Shown one piece after another: positions 22,437-34,744 of a stretch of DNA of 64,000 nucleotides (its first letter is position 1; each line of letters opens with the position of its first letter). Under the pieces are notes generated by a model that was not told the origin of the DNA, ran no database searches, and saw only the letters and a program-made list of their open reading frames with translations. The DNA comes from Trileptium ribeirensis (taxonomy: Eukaryota; Nematoda; Enoplea; Enoplida; Thoracostomopsidae): contig JASANE010012761.1 in the NCBI GenBank assembly GCA_030248225.1, forward strand, positions 33,077 to 97,076, in the 5' to 3' direction. A program made the translations under genes and the position numbers.

Positions 22437-23925
22437 TTAACAAGTTATTGCATAATATATGTTAGGTCTATTTGGAAACATTGTGCCTGGCAATATTAAA
22501 AAGGGCTAAGTCATGAATTCTCTGTAAGACTCTTAATTAATCAGTTTTATTGTGAACATAACATAAAATCTATATATCTGATTAACTGCTTCTAGCTGAC
22601 GAACATCTCTCCGCCAAACCCCTAGAAAAATAGACCGTTGACGGTTTCTTAAATTTTTTCTAGCAATGTAACCTTATTTTAGATAAGTTGCCTATATTTT
22701 CCTAGATAATCTAAATGGAAACCGCCGAAGCAAAGCAGAAAGATGTATCTAGCACGGATGACGGACCAAAAAATCTAAACTAAACCCAGTCACTGTGCCT
22801 ATTACAAATAATCCACCCTGCAAGGGCTTTAAGACCACTACTCAATTGACTACTATCAGAGGGTAAGTTTTTAAACCATGTGTGGTCATAGTTTTTGAAA
22901 AAATTTACAAAAAAAGATATTATTCCCACAATTTTAACGATAAAAAATTCTTCGAAACAATATTTTTTGACTGATCCAACACAGTTATGAAATACCGTTT
23001 TTTTTAATTTAGCAGAAAACTCGGTTAATGCCTGATTCCACTTTAAGCGCGTATACTTGGGTTGTTCTTTTGTCAAATCAGTACACGCACAGAAACCCAG
23101 TGACCGGTCATAGAAATTCTGATTTTCTCATTACGATTTAGGACACGCAACACGTAGGTGCTGTTGACAGTCAATATTTCACGATTTTTCATCTCAATGA
23201 TTTCACCAATCGCATTTTAATTGTATATTAATTATCATACACAAAAAGACCACGAACATAGCTCTCTACCCAACGATATTTATATTTTAGGGAACGCGAA
23301 TTTTTACACAATGATTATGACCAAACAACAACCATAATATACGAACCTAAAGTCGATTCATGCATAACTAGATTAAAAAACATACGATTCAACACACCAT
23401 GAAAGAGAAATTTATGAGTGATCTTTGAGCAACACTATAAAATAATTTTATAGAAACTTATAGAAATCCTGTCGAAATATCGTAAGAACTTTATTCGTAC
23501 TTTCTTCATGTATCCCTAGATGTCTTCCCAGCTATCAGCCCACCTTTAAGCCTTCTTCTCTAACTAATTCTTCTTCTGAAAAAGTTGTGTATTATTTGAA
23601 AACGATAAAAATGCGAACCTGAATGAGAACATAAAAAAGAAACTCAAATAAAATCTCCAACATAATTAACAACTGAGATACAAAACGTTTGACGACACCA
23701 GAGTATACACCAGTACCCATACAATAACCCATTCTTTTCGCTCACGATTTTTGTCACGTGCTTTAGGATTTACTTTGAAACAAGGGAAACAACTTGAAGA
23801 CAGATCTCTAAGCACTTTTTAATCCTTCAGAATTTCTAAATATCACAAACACCACACCAACGCCGCGCCCCAAACAAAAAAAAAAAAAAACACAAAAAAA
23901 AAAAAAAAAAAAAAAAAAACCGAAA
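22437..23925. other. AT-rich intergenic sequence ending in poly-A
   Basis: No gene recognised. A 40-bp A-rich tract (23877-23919) directly abuts the proposed end of the hAT element. Confidence 0.45.
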
Positions 23926-24083
23926 CAGGGACTGCGGAGCGTAATTGAACGTGAGGGGGCTGGTTTGGTAACATGCACGTACCTTACACCTAACTTAGTT
24001 TAACATCTAGACAGAGTGATATTATCAAAATTACGGCAAAGGTACAAACAGTTCAATTTTTCATCATACCCATCGCTCAGATT

Positions 24084-26357
24084 TTACTTTACGCCAAAGT
24101 CTTTGTCACTGAATGTCCCGAACACGCGTTTTCGATTGTCATTAAGCTGAACAAAATCGTTGGCAACATCGGCCAAATTAAGCCCGTCGGTTCGCTCCTT
24201 GTGAATGTTTAATACGGCCAGACTATTGAAGCGCTTTTGCGTCATTGTGGTTCGTAGCCATGTTTTGATGCGCCTCATAGCAGAAAATGATCGTTCGCCA
24301 ATAGCATCCGTTGCAGGATTCACAAGAATTAGGGTGACGAGTTTCGTAATTTCGCTGAAGAGCCCCTTCGTGTGCGAATCCCATTTCTTCATCTTCTGGT
24401 AAATGTCGTCAAAGCATGTCACAGCTTGATCCTTCATCTGCTGCCGGAAAACGGGGCACTGAGCAGCTAAACTGTTAAAGTTAATGTCACAGCTGTAATC
24501 TGTCTTTAAGGTTTCCGTATCCATTAAGTAGTCAGTACCATTGGCCACGTTTAGCAGAAGCCTTTCCATCGCTTTATACGTCTGGAACCCGGGTTGGTCA
24601 AATCTCTGCTGGATGCCCATAATGATATCATCAATAGATTTAAAGTAGATTTGTCTGTAGTAGTCTTCAATTGAAAGGGGATGATACGCTTTGGCCGTCC
24701 CGTCATCGATTCTCTTAGGAGGAACACGTTTTCGTGGCAACTTTGGATCGGTAATCTTGCATTCTAAGGAACGACGCCGCTTCTGGACAAGTGCAAAAAA
24801 CGCATCGAAATCTTTGTCAGTTCGCATTGCCATTATACTTTCCTTAGTCAAGCCAGCCAAATGTTCTCCATGGGCAGCAGACATTTTGGACTTCTGTAAT
24901 GTTTTTGATAGATTATCAGTGATTGAAAACAAACGCTGCCCGAGATTGAGCCCAAAAAAATACCCAAAATCTCCCATCTGAGATTGCACACCAATTATTC
25001 TTGCACGGACCTCTGTGTCTAATTTCTCTGCCAAACATTCTTCCCACAGTGTCATTAGTGCATCGTAATTTTCTATGATCCGCAGGAAACTGTCACCCCG
25101 GACAGTCCATCGTGTAGGGCAAAGAACCTTGAGACCGGGTGCTTCAGTGTTCATGTCACCCTTTATTCGGTCCAGAAAAGCCTGGCGTTTTGGCGAGAAC
25201 TTTACCAGTTTACAGATTTCTTTCGTAGTATCTAAGGTGTTGCTCAGCAGCTGAGATGCTGACTTTTTGGACATATCATGAACTGCCAGGCTCAGAGCGT
25301 GGCCGTGGCAATGAGTCAGATGGGCTGTTGGTGCGTCACGTTTAATTCGGATTGCAACGCCGCTCTTCGCCCCAGCCATATTACTCGCGCCGTCGTAGCA
25401 TTGACCTCGACAACTCTGCAAAGGAATATCAATCCGAATCAATGCATCCCTGATGACATTAGTAATGGTGTCAGCCGACGTGTCAGGTAGCTCATAAAAT
25501 CCAATGAAGTCTTCGTTAGGGCTTAGGTCACTGTCAATCCATCGCAAACATACCGTAAGTTGCTCTTTATTCGCTGTGTCAGTGCACTCATCAGCCAACA
25601 GCGAGTAAAATGTCACGCCCTTAATGCACTTGCAGATCTCCCGGAGAACATGCGATGCCATGATTTGGATTATCTCATTCTGGATGTCATGTGATGTGTA
25701 TTTGTCAGACTTGCGACTTAGCCACGGTTCGATCGAATTGTCGTCTGTTGCCCGCAAATGCAAAAGCTGCACGAAGTTTGACTCGAATTGATCTGTACCC
25801 AGGAATGGTATTCCTTGCCGGCCCAAAAACCGCAGATTTTGTAATATTTTTGCGAAAACGTGACGGTTACAGCTGCGTTGATGAGCAAGTTGGGAGCTGA
25901 CCATATCGCCAATGTCACTACATGTTTTCGGTAACTCAATGAGCTTTTCCACTGCTGTTTTGTGACAATTGCTTTCTTGGTGCTCCTGGAACTTCACAAG
26001 CGCCTTTTTCCAATTGGAAAACCCTTTTGTGATAAATGTTTCGTCAATACTGGGGACTGCCATAAGTAGCTTCTTTTTGCTGGCACTCGCGCAAATGTGA
26101 CATAAAACTGAATCTATGCCCAAAAGATAATGCAGCCATTTAAAGTCGTTGAACCATTTTTCCTGAAACGCCCTGCTTTCCCAACTGTCTTTTGGGAAAA
26201 TTACAGCCTCTAGGCTGATACGGCTCGTCTGGAAGAGGCAAATCCTGATGTTGGGGTACATCTGGCGGTATACATGCTGTTTCTGCAGGAACTTTCTCCA
26301 GTGCTGAGTAACTAGTGAGTAAAGATGTAGAAGGACTATGATCCACGTCTGCCACAC
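24084..26357 (-). CDS. hAT transposase, ZMYM1/TTF-zinc-finger type, nearly intact
   Basis: A 757-codon minus-strand frame. A TTF-type zinc finger opens the conserved part (RAFQEKWFNDFKWLHYL, LCHIC, then Cys/His further on), followed by DUF4371-like sequence. Catalytic landmarks of hAT enzymes are present: LADECTDTANKEQ (first Asp) about residue 260, RGQCYDGASNMAGA (second Asp) about 325, HCHGHALSLAV about 355 and CPTRWTVRG about 420. The C-terminal dimerisation segment NPATDAIGERSFSAMRRIKT (with the third acidic residue region) follows about residue 685. Length and domain order are normal for this animal family. The open frame suggests recent activity. The first about 50 residues of this frame (upstream of FPKDSWE) are not conserved; the true N-terminus probably lies in the neighbouring frame. 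Confidence 0.93.
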   Translation of the reverse strand: MWQTWIIVLLHLYSLVTQHWRKFLQKQHVYRQMYPNIRICLFQTSRISLEAVIFPKDSWESRAFQEKWFNDFKWLHYLLGIDSVLCHICASASKKKLLMAVPSIDETFITKGFSNWKKALVKFQEHQESNCHKTAVEKLIELPKTCSDIGDMVSSQLAHQRSCNRHVFAKILQNLRFLGRQGIPFLGTDQFESNFVQLLHLRATDDNSIEPWLSRKSDKYTSHDIQNEIIQIMASHVLREICKCIKGVTFYSLLADECTDTANKEQLTVCLRWIDSDLSPNEDFIGFYELPDTSADTITNVIRDALIRIDIPLQSCRGQCYDGASNMAGAKSGVAIRIKRDAPTAHLTHCHGHALSLAVHDMSKKSASQLLSNTLDTTKEICKLVKFSPKRQAFLDRIKGDMNTEAPGLKVLCPTRWTVRGDSFLRIIENYDALMTLWEECLAEKLDTEVRARIIGVQSQMGDFGYFFGLNLGQRLFSITDNLSKTLQKSKMSAAHGEHLAGLTKESIMAMRTDKDFDAFFALVQKRRRSLECKITDPKLPRKRVPPKRIDDGTAKAYHPLSIEDYYRQIYFKSIDDIIMGIQQRFDQPGFQTYKAMERLLLNVANGTDYLMDTETLKTDYSCDINFNSLAAQCPVFRQQMKDQAVTCFDDIYQKMKKWDSHTKGLFSEITKLVTLILVNPATDAIGERSFSAMRRIKTWLRTTMTQKRFNSLAVLNIHKERTDGLNLADVANDFVQLNDNRKRVFGTFSDKDFGVK

Positions 26358-26466
26358 CGACGGGTTGATTTTCTGGGACTGCCGCAGTTGACGCCTGTTC
26401 CCTATAAAGGAAAGAGTATACTAAAGGAGTATCTTTAATGAAATGAAAATTTTCGCATTTATCCAA
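26200..26466 (-). CDS. hAT transposase N-terminal segment in a second frame
   Basis: The frame from 26466 contains the proline-rich leader usual in ZMYM-type hAT proteins (VPENQPVGVADVDHS, then DVPQHQDLPLPDEPYQP near 26230). The next conserved word, FPK, continues into the 24084-26357 frame. One frame change near 26200-26230, or a small undetected intron, separates the parts. Start at 26466 is an assumption; an upstream exon is possible. Confidence 0.65.
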
Positions 26467-26677
26467 GTTTCCATCTAAAGATAGGAAGTTATCAGTTTAC
26501 TATACTCGCGCACAGCTCTGCTTCCATTCATACAAATATAAATATCTTTTTCAACTTTGCGGCAAGTGAACGCAGAACTGTTATGTCACGAAATGCTAAG
26601 CTGCTTAAAAAGGGCAGGGGTCAATTGCCATTGGGTTAGCACTGGTTTGCAACTACTAGTTAATCTGCAGAGTGTGG

Positions 26678-26757
26678 TTGACGCACATTAAAATCAGTTT
26701 GACGCAGATTAAAAACGCCTGACGCACTTTGAATGCAGGCTCTAAATGTGCGTCAGT
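26678..26757. promoter_or_regulatory. TGACGCA repeats in the hAT 5' subterminal region
   Basis: TGACGCACATTAAA, TGACGCAGATTAAA and TGACGCACTTTGAA occur head-to-tail about 20 bp apart (26679-26733), followed by one inverted copy (TAAATGTGCGTCA near 26743). hAT transposases such as Ac bind short subterminal repeats; by analogy these may be transposase sites or part of the promoter. They lie about 210 bp upstream of the transposase start. Confidence 0.55.
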
Positions 26758-27654
26758 TCGAGGTTTTTTTGGTTTGAAAGAAACCAGAGCGGCCATGTCT
26801 GAACAAATTTCGATGAAAATTAACATGCGACCAGAAAAATGATACGGCTATAAGCGTAAAAAATTTTGTGCAGATCGGTCCAGTGGATAGTCAGCACTCG
26901 TGGTTCCAGAAAGCTGATATATTTTTATCAAAAATGCTTGCAAATTTCTGTCGCACATTTGGTGCCTTTACTATACAAGCCTAAATCGCACTCTGTCTGC
27001 ACATGAGATTAAACATTTGTGCTGCAGCTGGGATTTAACTTAAAGCAATATGTCATAAGTGTTATCTAGTTAATCGTAGGAAGTTCCCCACGAAACCGAG
27101 ACTTCGAGAAGTACTAAGTAATTTCAAAAGTATTTAATATCGACCAGGCAGTTTATTTTGGAGACCCTACTGCATGCGGCATAAAAACGCACCCAGCGAA
27201 AATCCTGTTTTCATACAAAAACTTTACATTGAAGCTTGTAAAACCGTCGTCTGCGATTCCGAACTTGTCTTACTATGAAGATAACTGCTTATGATTACCC
27301 AACACTTACCCCTTGGTTTTCTTGGAGGAACCTATGAATTCAGAGAGATTACATTGTCGTTTCTTCATTTCCAAAATCGAAACAGCTTTATAAAATCGAA
27401 AACGAAGTCAGGCTAGCCACGGATTAGTTAAGAACACATATATATATATATAATAATTAATGTCCTGAAATAGTCACATCACAACAGTAGGTAGCTGCTG
27501 AGACACAGCTTATAGTTGAAGCTGCATCTCAGCAACCCAACTAATGTTACATTTAAATTCATTCTTGCGTTGTCGCGCAAAAACTGGGGGGGGGCTATAG
27601 CCCCCCTAGCCCCCCCGGCTCCGCGGTCCTAAACAGGAAACAAAGCAAAAAGAA

Positions 27655-28690
27655 AAAAAAAATCACTGAAACACTTCATATCGTGCTGCAAAAATGGGGG
27701 TATGCAGGGGTAGGTCTTCCCTTCCACATTCACAAAAAAAAAAGCCCACCATGGTACAAAAAAAAAAAAAAAAAATTTCATATGGTGTCAAAGACTCCGC
27801 AATTACTAAAGGATCTCTAAGAAAAAAAACACAAAAAAGAGAGAAAACACTTCATATAGCGTATTCAAAATACATGGATAACCACTAGATATCTCCCAAA
27901 AATAAATAACAAAAAAACCACACCCCCAAAAAAACAGGGGAACACACTCCCAGCGCTCCAAAACCCACAGCTATCCTTTACATTTAACACGACAAAAAGG
28001 TTAACACTGCTCATGAAAATAGAGAGCAAACACTTCTATATCGTGTTGCCAAAATCTATGGTATTTACTAGAAGTTATCTGCTTGACAAAAAGTCTAAGT
28101 CTGCTCATAAAAATAGAGAGCAAACACTTCTATATCGTGTTGCCGAAATCTATGGTATTTACTAGTAGTTATCTGCTTAACATTTAATAAGACAAAACCT
28201 AAGACTGCTCATAAAAATAGAGCAGCAAATAATTTCTATATCGTGTTGTCAAAATCTATGGTAAATCCCAGTAGTTATCTGCTTAACATTTAATAAGACA
28301 AAAACCTAAGACTGCTCATAAAAATAGAGCAGCAAATACTTTCTATATCGTGTTGCCAAAATCTATGGTATTTACCAGTAGTTATCTGCTTAACATTTAA
28401 TAAGACAAAACCTATGACTGCTCATAAAAATAGAGCAGCAAATACTTTCTGTATCGTGTTGTCAAAATCTATGGTATTTACCAGTAGTTATCTGCTTGAC
28501 ATTTAGCTACACAAAAAGCCTAAGACTGCTCATAATAATAGAGCAGCAAATACTTTCTATATCGTGTTGTCAAAATCTATGGTATTTACCAGTAGTTATC
28601 TGCTTAACATTTAATAAGAGAAAAACCTAAGACTGCTCATAAAAATGGAGCAGCAAATACTGTTTATATTGTGTTGTCAAAACCCATGGT
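27655..28690 (+). repeat. Tandem satellite, about 107-bp unit, 7 clear copies
   Basis: Successive TCGTGTTG landmarks at 28041, 28135, 28241, 28348, 28454, 28562 and 28669 give spacings of 94, 106, 107, 106, 108 and 107. Each unit contains ACTGCTCATAAAAATAGAG, a TATATCGTGTTG block and CCAGTAGTTATCTGCTTAAC. More diverged, A-rich relatives (CACTTCATATCGTGCTGC) extend left to about 27660. No coding function. Confidence 0.92.
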
Positions 28691-30904
28691 TCCCACGTTG
28701 GTTTTCGCCCTGACCATTAAATTGCCAGTAGCAAAGGAAGAACCACCGTAAGCCTTCTAGTAAAAATTAGTATAGAACTCTGCAATACCACATTGTCGAT
28801 ATTTCTCAGGATCATTTTCTGTCGAACGGACATTAATATGTATATCGGACCCCCATATTCGAGGAGGTGTCGGTTTCATCTAACGGATGTATCCAACCGA
28901 CCTTTCCTCCAATAGAAATTGGCTGCTAAAAGCTAAGGAAAAAGCGAAGGTGACATCCAATACGGATTTATATTGAATTGGAGTGCTGGGACGTGTCATA
29001 TTCCAATTGCGCACTCTGGTGTGTCGTACTCTTGGTTCGAATTAAAAAGACATTCACAATGCATAATAAATCGTTTGGTAGCTTTTGTTTGTGCGATTAA
29101 TATTCAGGTCTGCAAGTTGCAAGGTCTATAGGCCACGCGAAGAAATTGATGACAGCGGAAGGCTCTTAAATTGCTCACAACTACTAATAATGCTCACAGT
29201 TATGTTGTTGAAATGAGAAATCGGTGTTTTCCTTTACATGAGATTTGTTACAACTCCGGCACATTTGCAAATGCTTACTAGTCCCAAAGACCCTGTTTTG
29301 CATGAATTAAGTTGCAGATTGTATAACATTGCATTACGTATGTTAAACGGCAAGGATTTTTCGCACAGTCATCTTATCGGCAACCCATAGGTGTCGGTAG
29401 GGAGATAGGTGGGATATCCGTCAATGGTCAGACCTCTGCCAAACCAAATCTACCCACGAAGGATTCGCCCCTCTCCCCGTTAGCCGCTGCCTTGGTTGGA
29501 CACCCAAGCATTGCTGTACGAAATGTCCAGTAACTCGTCCAACAGTTATTTGTGTAAATAAAACATTTACAGAGTCCTGTAGTTACTCACTGTGAAATAG
29601 TCATGCTTTAGACAATATGCGCAGTGTGTATTGTATGCAACATACCTTTGAAATAGGTTTGAACCGTAACTAATTCCTAGATTTTGCGCTTCTACAACAT
29701 CTCGTCGTAAACATGTCCCAAATTTTATGAGATACACGTAGTAACTCATCTGAACATTGCTATCACTTTACGTGTGTGGTTCTAAATATAGACATGTCAA
29801 AACAATTCTTATTAATAAACCTAAATAATGAAATTTCACAGCTTTTACAGTTAATAGTCTGCGATATTTGAAATTGGCCACAACGATGATGTCTTTCAGT
29901 TTGAGTCAATTCGTATAAACTACACGATACTGCGCAAGTAACGATCGTCACAGTACGTAGAAATTTCTTAAGCAAGGTAAAGAATAAGTAGTTGGCGAGA
30001 CCCTGGCCAGCATTCAATTGTGGGTCGGTTAGGGTTATACATCATAAGATATAACCCGGGTTCGGAACAATAATGTATTAATTCTTTATTTTTTATATAT
30101 ACCATATATCATTTTTTCTACGCTTTATGTATATGTTATCGTTCAACTAGTAGTAGAAACCAAACATACCAAAGCGATGTTCTAGCATACCTGACCTCAA
30201 AGTGTTATTTGATAAATGACTACGGGACATTAGCAAAACATAATCGTCTTAACATATATATATATACCTACTAATTCTATCAACGACTCTCTGTAATTCG
30301 ATTACACCGATGCGGTAGGGAATTTGGAGCTGTTTTTAATTTCCTCGCAGACCTATTTTATATTCTAAATATTTTGTTAAAAAATAAAATATTTGGTTCA
30401 CGCGCCATAACGCAATCACAATGTTAGGATGTTGTAGCTAAAATTTTAATGCATGATTGCTTTAGTCGATTGTTTTTACGTAGACATGCCTAATAAACGA
30501 ACGTCTGTCATAAAACGATTTTGGTATGGAATGTACAAAAGCGGATTTAATTTTTACCTTGTTTGAGAAAATATATAAGCGCCGTCTGTATAGTATTAAC
30601 GGGCAGGCTCAATGGTGTAGAAGTGCAAATTGTTTGTGTAATACCTATGCTAGGACCTATAATTAAAAGATGGTTTTCAAATGAATTATGCAATTCTATT
30701 ATAGTCCGAATATTAAAATGAATATAGCTAAGCGTTTGTAGTTTGATTTGTTTAATAAACGAAATGAAACTGCTCATTTGTTAATAAGCAAAGTTGTGAC
30801 TCTGTCACAGACTGAATATAAAAAATTTTCTATGATTTTTATAAATTTTTTCAGTTTACTGATCGAATCGAATTTTAAGCACGAAATTTTTTAATGCCTA
30901 ACTA
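28691..30904. other. Intergenic sequence, no gene recognised
   Basis: A GC-richer patch at 29380-29520 may be an unclassified repeat. Short minus frames at 29567-29749, 29763-30017 and 30547-30777 show no motif. Confidence 0.45.
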
Positions 30905-31245
30905 ACTACCGTTGGGCCTTTAGTGCACTAAATCCGAAAAAATACGCAAGTTTTGTACCAAATACACATCTTTTTATAGGAGGAAAAAGAAAAATAAAAC
31001 AGAAAAATAAGAAGCAAAGCCAGAAACAGAATCTTCATGCTTAGCTATGTAATAAATTGCGATTATACTAGTAGCCATAAGATTGTAATGCAGAAACAAT
31101 CCGAAGTTTCTTTGGCCCATCTGCGTTGCAAATTTCAGCTTGGACATAGCCAAACAGTGGTAAAAAGCACAAGTAGGTGACGACGTGTTTAAGGCAAAAT
31201 AGCATGGTGCGTCATGTTTTAATTGAGAATTCGACAACATAGGCG
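30905..31245 (+). repeat. Interspersed repeat family R, copy A (interior inverted)
   Basis: It starts TACCGTTGGGCCTTTAGTGC and ends TTGAGAATTCGACAACA, like the other copies in the window (32218-32922, 50645-51790, 53461-53830). Uniquely, its interior (GCTTGGACATAGCCAAACAG, AAGCAAAGCCAGAAACAG) runs opposite to the termini compared with the other copies. Non-coding. Confidence 0.65.
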
Positions 31246-32217
31246 TTCAATAATTATACTATGTAGCAGTAAGGTGAAAAGTTGAAGTCAAAGCAAATGC
31301 TCACACCTCTGTATCAATCAGCGAACTTCAGCTATACATGTCGAGCTATTTCGTTTGCTAAAATTTTGCTATATATATAGTTTGCTATATATAATTTTAC
31401 TTTATATATATTTTGCCATATAATTCTAGGCAATATATACCAGATAAATATGAGCAAAAGTAGGTTTCAACCCAGTAGTTCCAGAACTCAGTAACGAGCA
31501 TGAGCATGTGCACTAATTTATAGTGTAGGCAAGGGTAATCGTCAACTAGAAACTATGCATAGATTGTGATACGCACTGAATTAAATAAGATAGACTATAA
31601 AATGTTCAAACTCACAAGTCAAAATGTTAAAAATCAGACATCAAAATTTCGATGTTTTAATAAAAATAGATGGTATAGCTGATGTTTGGAAGGTTTACAA
31701 TGTAATTCGGAAAATTTTATTGTATACCGTATTCAGTAACTAGTCCAGAGATCTTTTTGTGTTATAAATTTTTTATATAGGGTACATTTTCAGCTCACAC
31801 GTTCCAAGTGAAATGATTAGCGTTTTATCTTCACCTGGTCGGTTGCAAACAGTAGAACAACACAGTAAATATATTTGGAACCCATATTATCCCTCATTTT
31901 GCTGTTATTGCTTGTAACAGCGTGTGAAAATCGAACAACTCAACAACAGTATTTCGAACTAAAAGGTCATCCCTCATTTTGCTTCTATTACTTGTAACCG
32001 TGTGTAAACCGAAAATGTTGAAACTTTACACTGCGTGTGCTCTTAGGTATCTTTAGAAGTAATATAGCTGTAAAGCTCCTTAAACCGCTGCTGGCACGAT
32101 CTAAAACATCATATAACCTTAAGTTTCGGGCACTAGATCTGTGTAAATTTTGTTAATGCAGAATATTACCTATTAAAGACTGACCCGATTTTAGTGATAT
32201 GTTCATAGTCCACAATT
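31246..32217. other. AT-rich sequence with small duplications
   Basis: Contains a TATATA-rich stretch near 31370-31440 and a duplicated ATCCCTCATTTTGCT..TTGTAAC segment (31888 and 31970, about 80 bp apart). No gene. Confidence 0.5.
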
Positions 32218-32922
32218 TATAGTTAGCTCCTAGTGCACTAAAATTCGTGAAAAATACGTAATTGTTTTTGATACAAATCTACTGCTTTAGCAAAAATAAC
32301 AATATCTACTTTATATAACTAATAACTACTAAATAAATAATAACTATTTCTCTACAAAGATATAGTCTAATAGTTATGCCTTTACTACTTTTGACTCCGT
32401 CCCAGGTGAAAGTTGCGACTCCGCAGGTCCAAATTAAATTCTATTCGTTTCTGAATTATATATTTTTGACGGATAATATAATGATAAATTTATTACATGG
32501 CTAAGCACCATATTTTTATCACGTTTTTCTTTTTGCTTTTCCTATTTACTGTTGGTCGTTTAGTGCGCCAAAATTCCACAAAAATACGTAATTTTTGCAT
32601 CAAATCTTACAGAACAGAAGGATCACTGGTCATACTATGTCGCCCAAAGATATCGTCTCCTAGTTGCACGTTTTACTACTTTTGATTATGTCAAAGGTGA
32701 AGGTTGTGATGCCGAAGATCCAAACTTATTTCTATTAGCCTGTTAACTATATTTTGGATGGTTAATATAATGGCAGTTTTTACATTGCTAGGGACAAGAT
32801 TTTATTCAGGTGTTATTTATTTTTATTTTATTTGTATTTTTATTCTATTTGGTCTTTATTTTTTTTCAATTATCATTTCATTTTCACTGTAATTGAGAAT
32901 TCGCCGACCAGGGCGCTTAGTA
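32218..32922 (+). repeat. Interspersed repeat family R, tandem dimer (copies B1 and B2)
   Basis: Two head-to-tail copies start at TAGTGCACTAAAATTCGTG (about 32231) and TAGTGCGCCAAAATTCCAC (about 32561). Each continues with AAAATACGTAATT and later TTTACTACTTTTGA. The second ends with TTGAGAATTCGCCGACCAGG at about 32891-32911. Non-coding. Confidence 0.7.
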
Positions 32923-32984
32923 TATATTACTATCATACTAAAAGAGTTTAATTTATTCATAGGTGCAGGATGTCCGTGGACGTA

Positions 32985-33340
32985 GGGGTGTTAATGGCTT
33001 CACGGGTGGATGAGGGTTGGAATTCCGCAGGAGGGGGCCGTAAGTCAGACGGGGTAAAGTTTTAAAATTTATAGTAACTAAGTTTTGCTCAAATTTGCTA
33101 AAATTTAGCTCATTTTTATCATATTTCTACTAAGTCTCTCTATTTTTGCTAACATTTTCTCCATTTTTATCAGTTTGTGCTAATTTTGCCAATTTCTAGC
33201 GATTTTAGCCAAATTTGTCAAATTTTGCGCAGACCTTCGGCGCGCGGAGGTACTGAACCATCAGCGGTGAGCAAATGTTGTTTGGTTGGGCAGTCGAAGC
33301 ATGGTGGTCGGTAAAACCCTACCCCTATGTGCATGTATGT
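32985..33340 (+). repeat. T-rich MITE-like repeat, second copy
   Basis: GC-rich head (GGAGGGGGCCG), then an interior of TTTTGCTAAAATTT variants, then CGCAGACCTTCGGCGCGCGG and AAATGTTGTTTGGTTGGGCAG. It parallels 9390-9620 and 56020-56240. Confidence 0.6.
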
Positions 33341-34744
33341 TTGATATACAAAATTAAAAATAATCACTAACAACGATCACAGATGTTGGGGTCTCGCACA
33401 ATGCTGGTGTACACACTGTAACTGTTTGTAGATGTCGTACACCTCCTCTCGTTAATATTACATTTCTGAACTTTTCCTTCTTTAACTACTGTGCATTTCG
33501 CACAGTCTTAAGCAAACTTTTGTCACTGCGGCAGACTGAATGTGGATTGTTTTGGTGCGAGCCTCGTACGCTAGCCACTACGCTATCTGGGAGCTGTTAC
33601 TCGGTTCTTTAAGGAACCTCACAAAGCAGAGAACAACAGCGGGCGTGCAAATGCACGCTGTACCACGACAAACTTGGTTAGTGATTAGCGTTGCAATGTA
33701 CGCGCTGACTCATGTGTCAACATAAGACCTGAACGGTTACCCGCTCAGCTGATCTTGTTGTATTATGACTTGTTGTATGGGACTACTTCTTTCGTTAAAT
33801 AATTTAATATTCCAACAAAACGTGGAAAAAGATATTTGATAAACATAATGAATCTGCATTTTATATAATAAGCTAGCGCAGTGAAACAATTACGACTTTA
33901 TGGCGCAACAATTAGAGCAAATTTGAAATAATACTATTTATAAAAGTAATAAAACAATGTAACGAACTAATAAAGTAGTGTCACTAACCCAACGATGTTA
34001 GGAGCCTGCTTCTTATTATGTTCTTGTAAAACATTTACGGTATGTTTTCGTCCGCTGAGTTGTCGGCCACTTCTTTTTTAATATTGTTTAGTGAATGTTG
34101 AGCCTTTCGTACATACGTTCGTCAATATCTGCTTTCTTGCTGGTGTTTATATGTTTTAAAAGGCGCCTCGATAAGTTCTTTTTTATATCGGCCTTTAGTG
34201 TCTGTAGTTTATAACGAAAGTTTGATATTTATATGTGGTAAATGATGAATAGTTATGAACGTATCGATAAATAAATATTTCCTAACAAAGTTTTGTCGTG
34301 GTTTATGGAAGATAACAAGTGTTCGTCGTTTTACTTTGTTGTCTCTGCCTCATTTTTAGTGTGGGCTGTAAAAATATGTGAGATACGTACTGAAAAATAC
34401 TGCGTATATGATATAAACAAATATGTAAAAATATGAAATATTGGTGAAATTCTGTTGTGTTGTCCTTATTTGGATAAATACATTTGGCAATGTATTAAGA
34501 CATTTTTTACAAACAGATGGTGCTGTATTATTACATATTTATTTGCCACTCACTATCGAAGCGTCAGCAATGCTTTAACAAAAATCTCATTGCAATACTA
34601 TTTGTCGATTCTCGATCATAGTTGTGTCAAACAGAAATACTACTTATCTGAGCTGATTTTTCCAAATGATTAAATATAAATTCATATGCGAAACATGCGA
34701 AATATTGGAGGAACTCTGTTTTGTTGTACTTATTTCGCTAAATG
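33341..34744. other. Intergenic sequence; one tRNA-like box A
   Basis: On the minus strand near 33600-33550, TAGCGTAGTGGCTAGCG resembles a tRNA box A, as in tRNA-derived SINEs, but no box B follows. Nothing else is recognised. Confidence 0.35.

Larger units (their letters stand above)
23926..27631 (-). mobile_element. hAT (ZMYM/TTF-type) DNA transposon, proposed limits
   Basis: The transposase gene lies centrally. The left end reads CAGGGACTGCGGAGC with GAGGGGGCTGG about 20 bp in. The right end, reverse-complemented, reads TAGGACCGCGGAGC followed by GGGGGGGCTAG. Matching 12 of about 14 bases plus the shared G-run makes these plausible terminal repeats. The 8 bases outside each end (AACCGAAA and AACAGGAA) are similar, as expected for a worn 8-bp hAT target duplication. 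Boundaries are tentative. Confidence 0.45.

Noticed and set aside
24205..25939. Several + and - frames of 65-96 codons inside the hAT transposase
   Set aside because: They are shadows of the transposase frame with no motifs.
27694..27888. Lysine-rich 64-codon frame
   Set aside because: It is poly-A low complexity at the edge of a satellite.
33550..33600. tRNA gene on the minus strand
   Set aside because: Only a box A-like word is present; no T arm, box B or cloverleaf.
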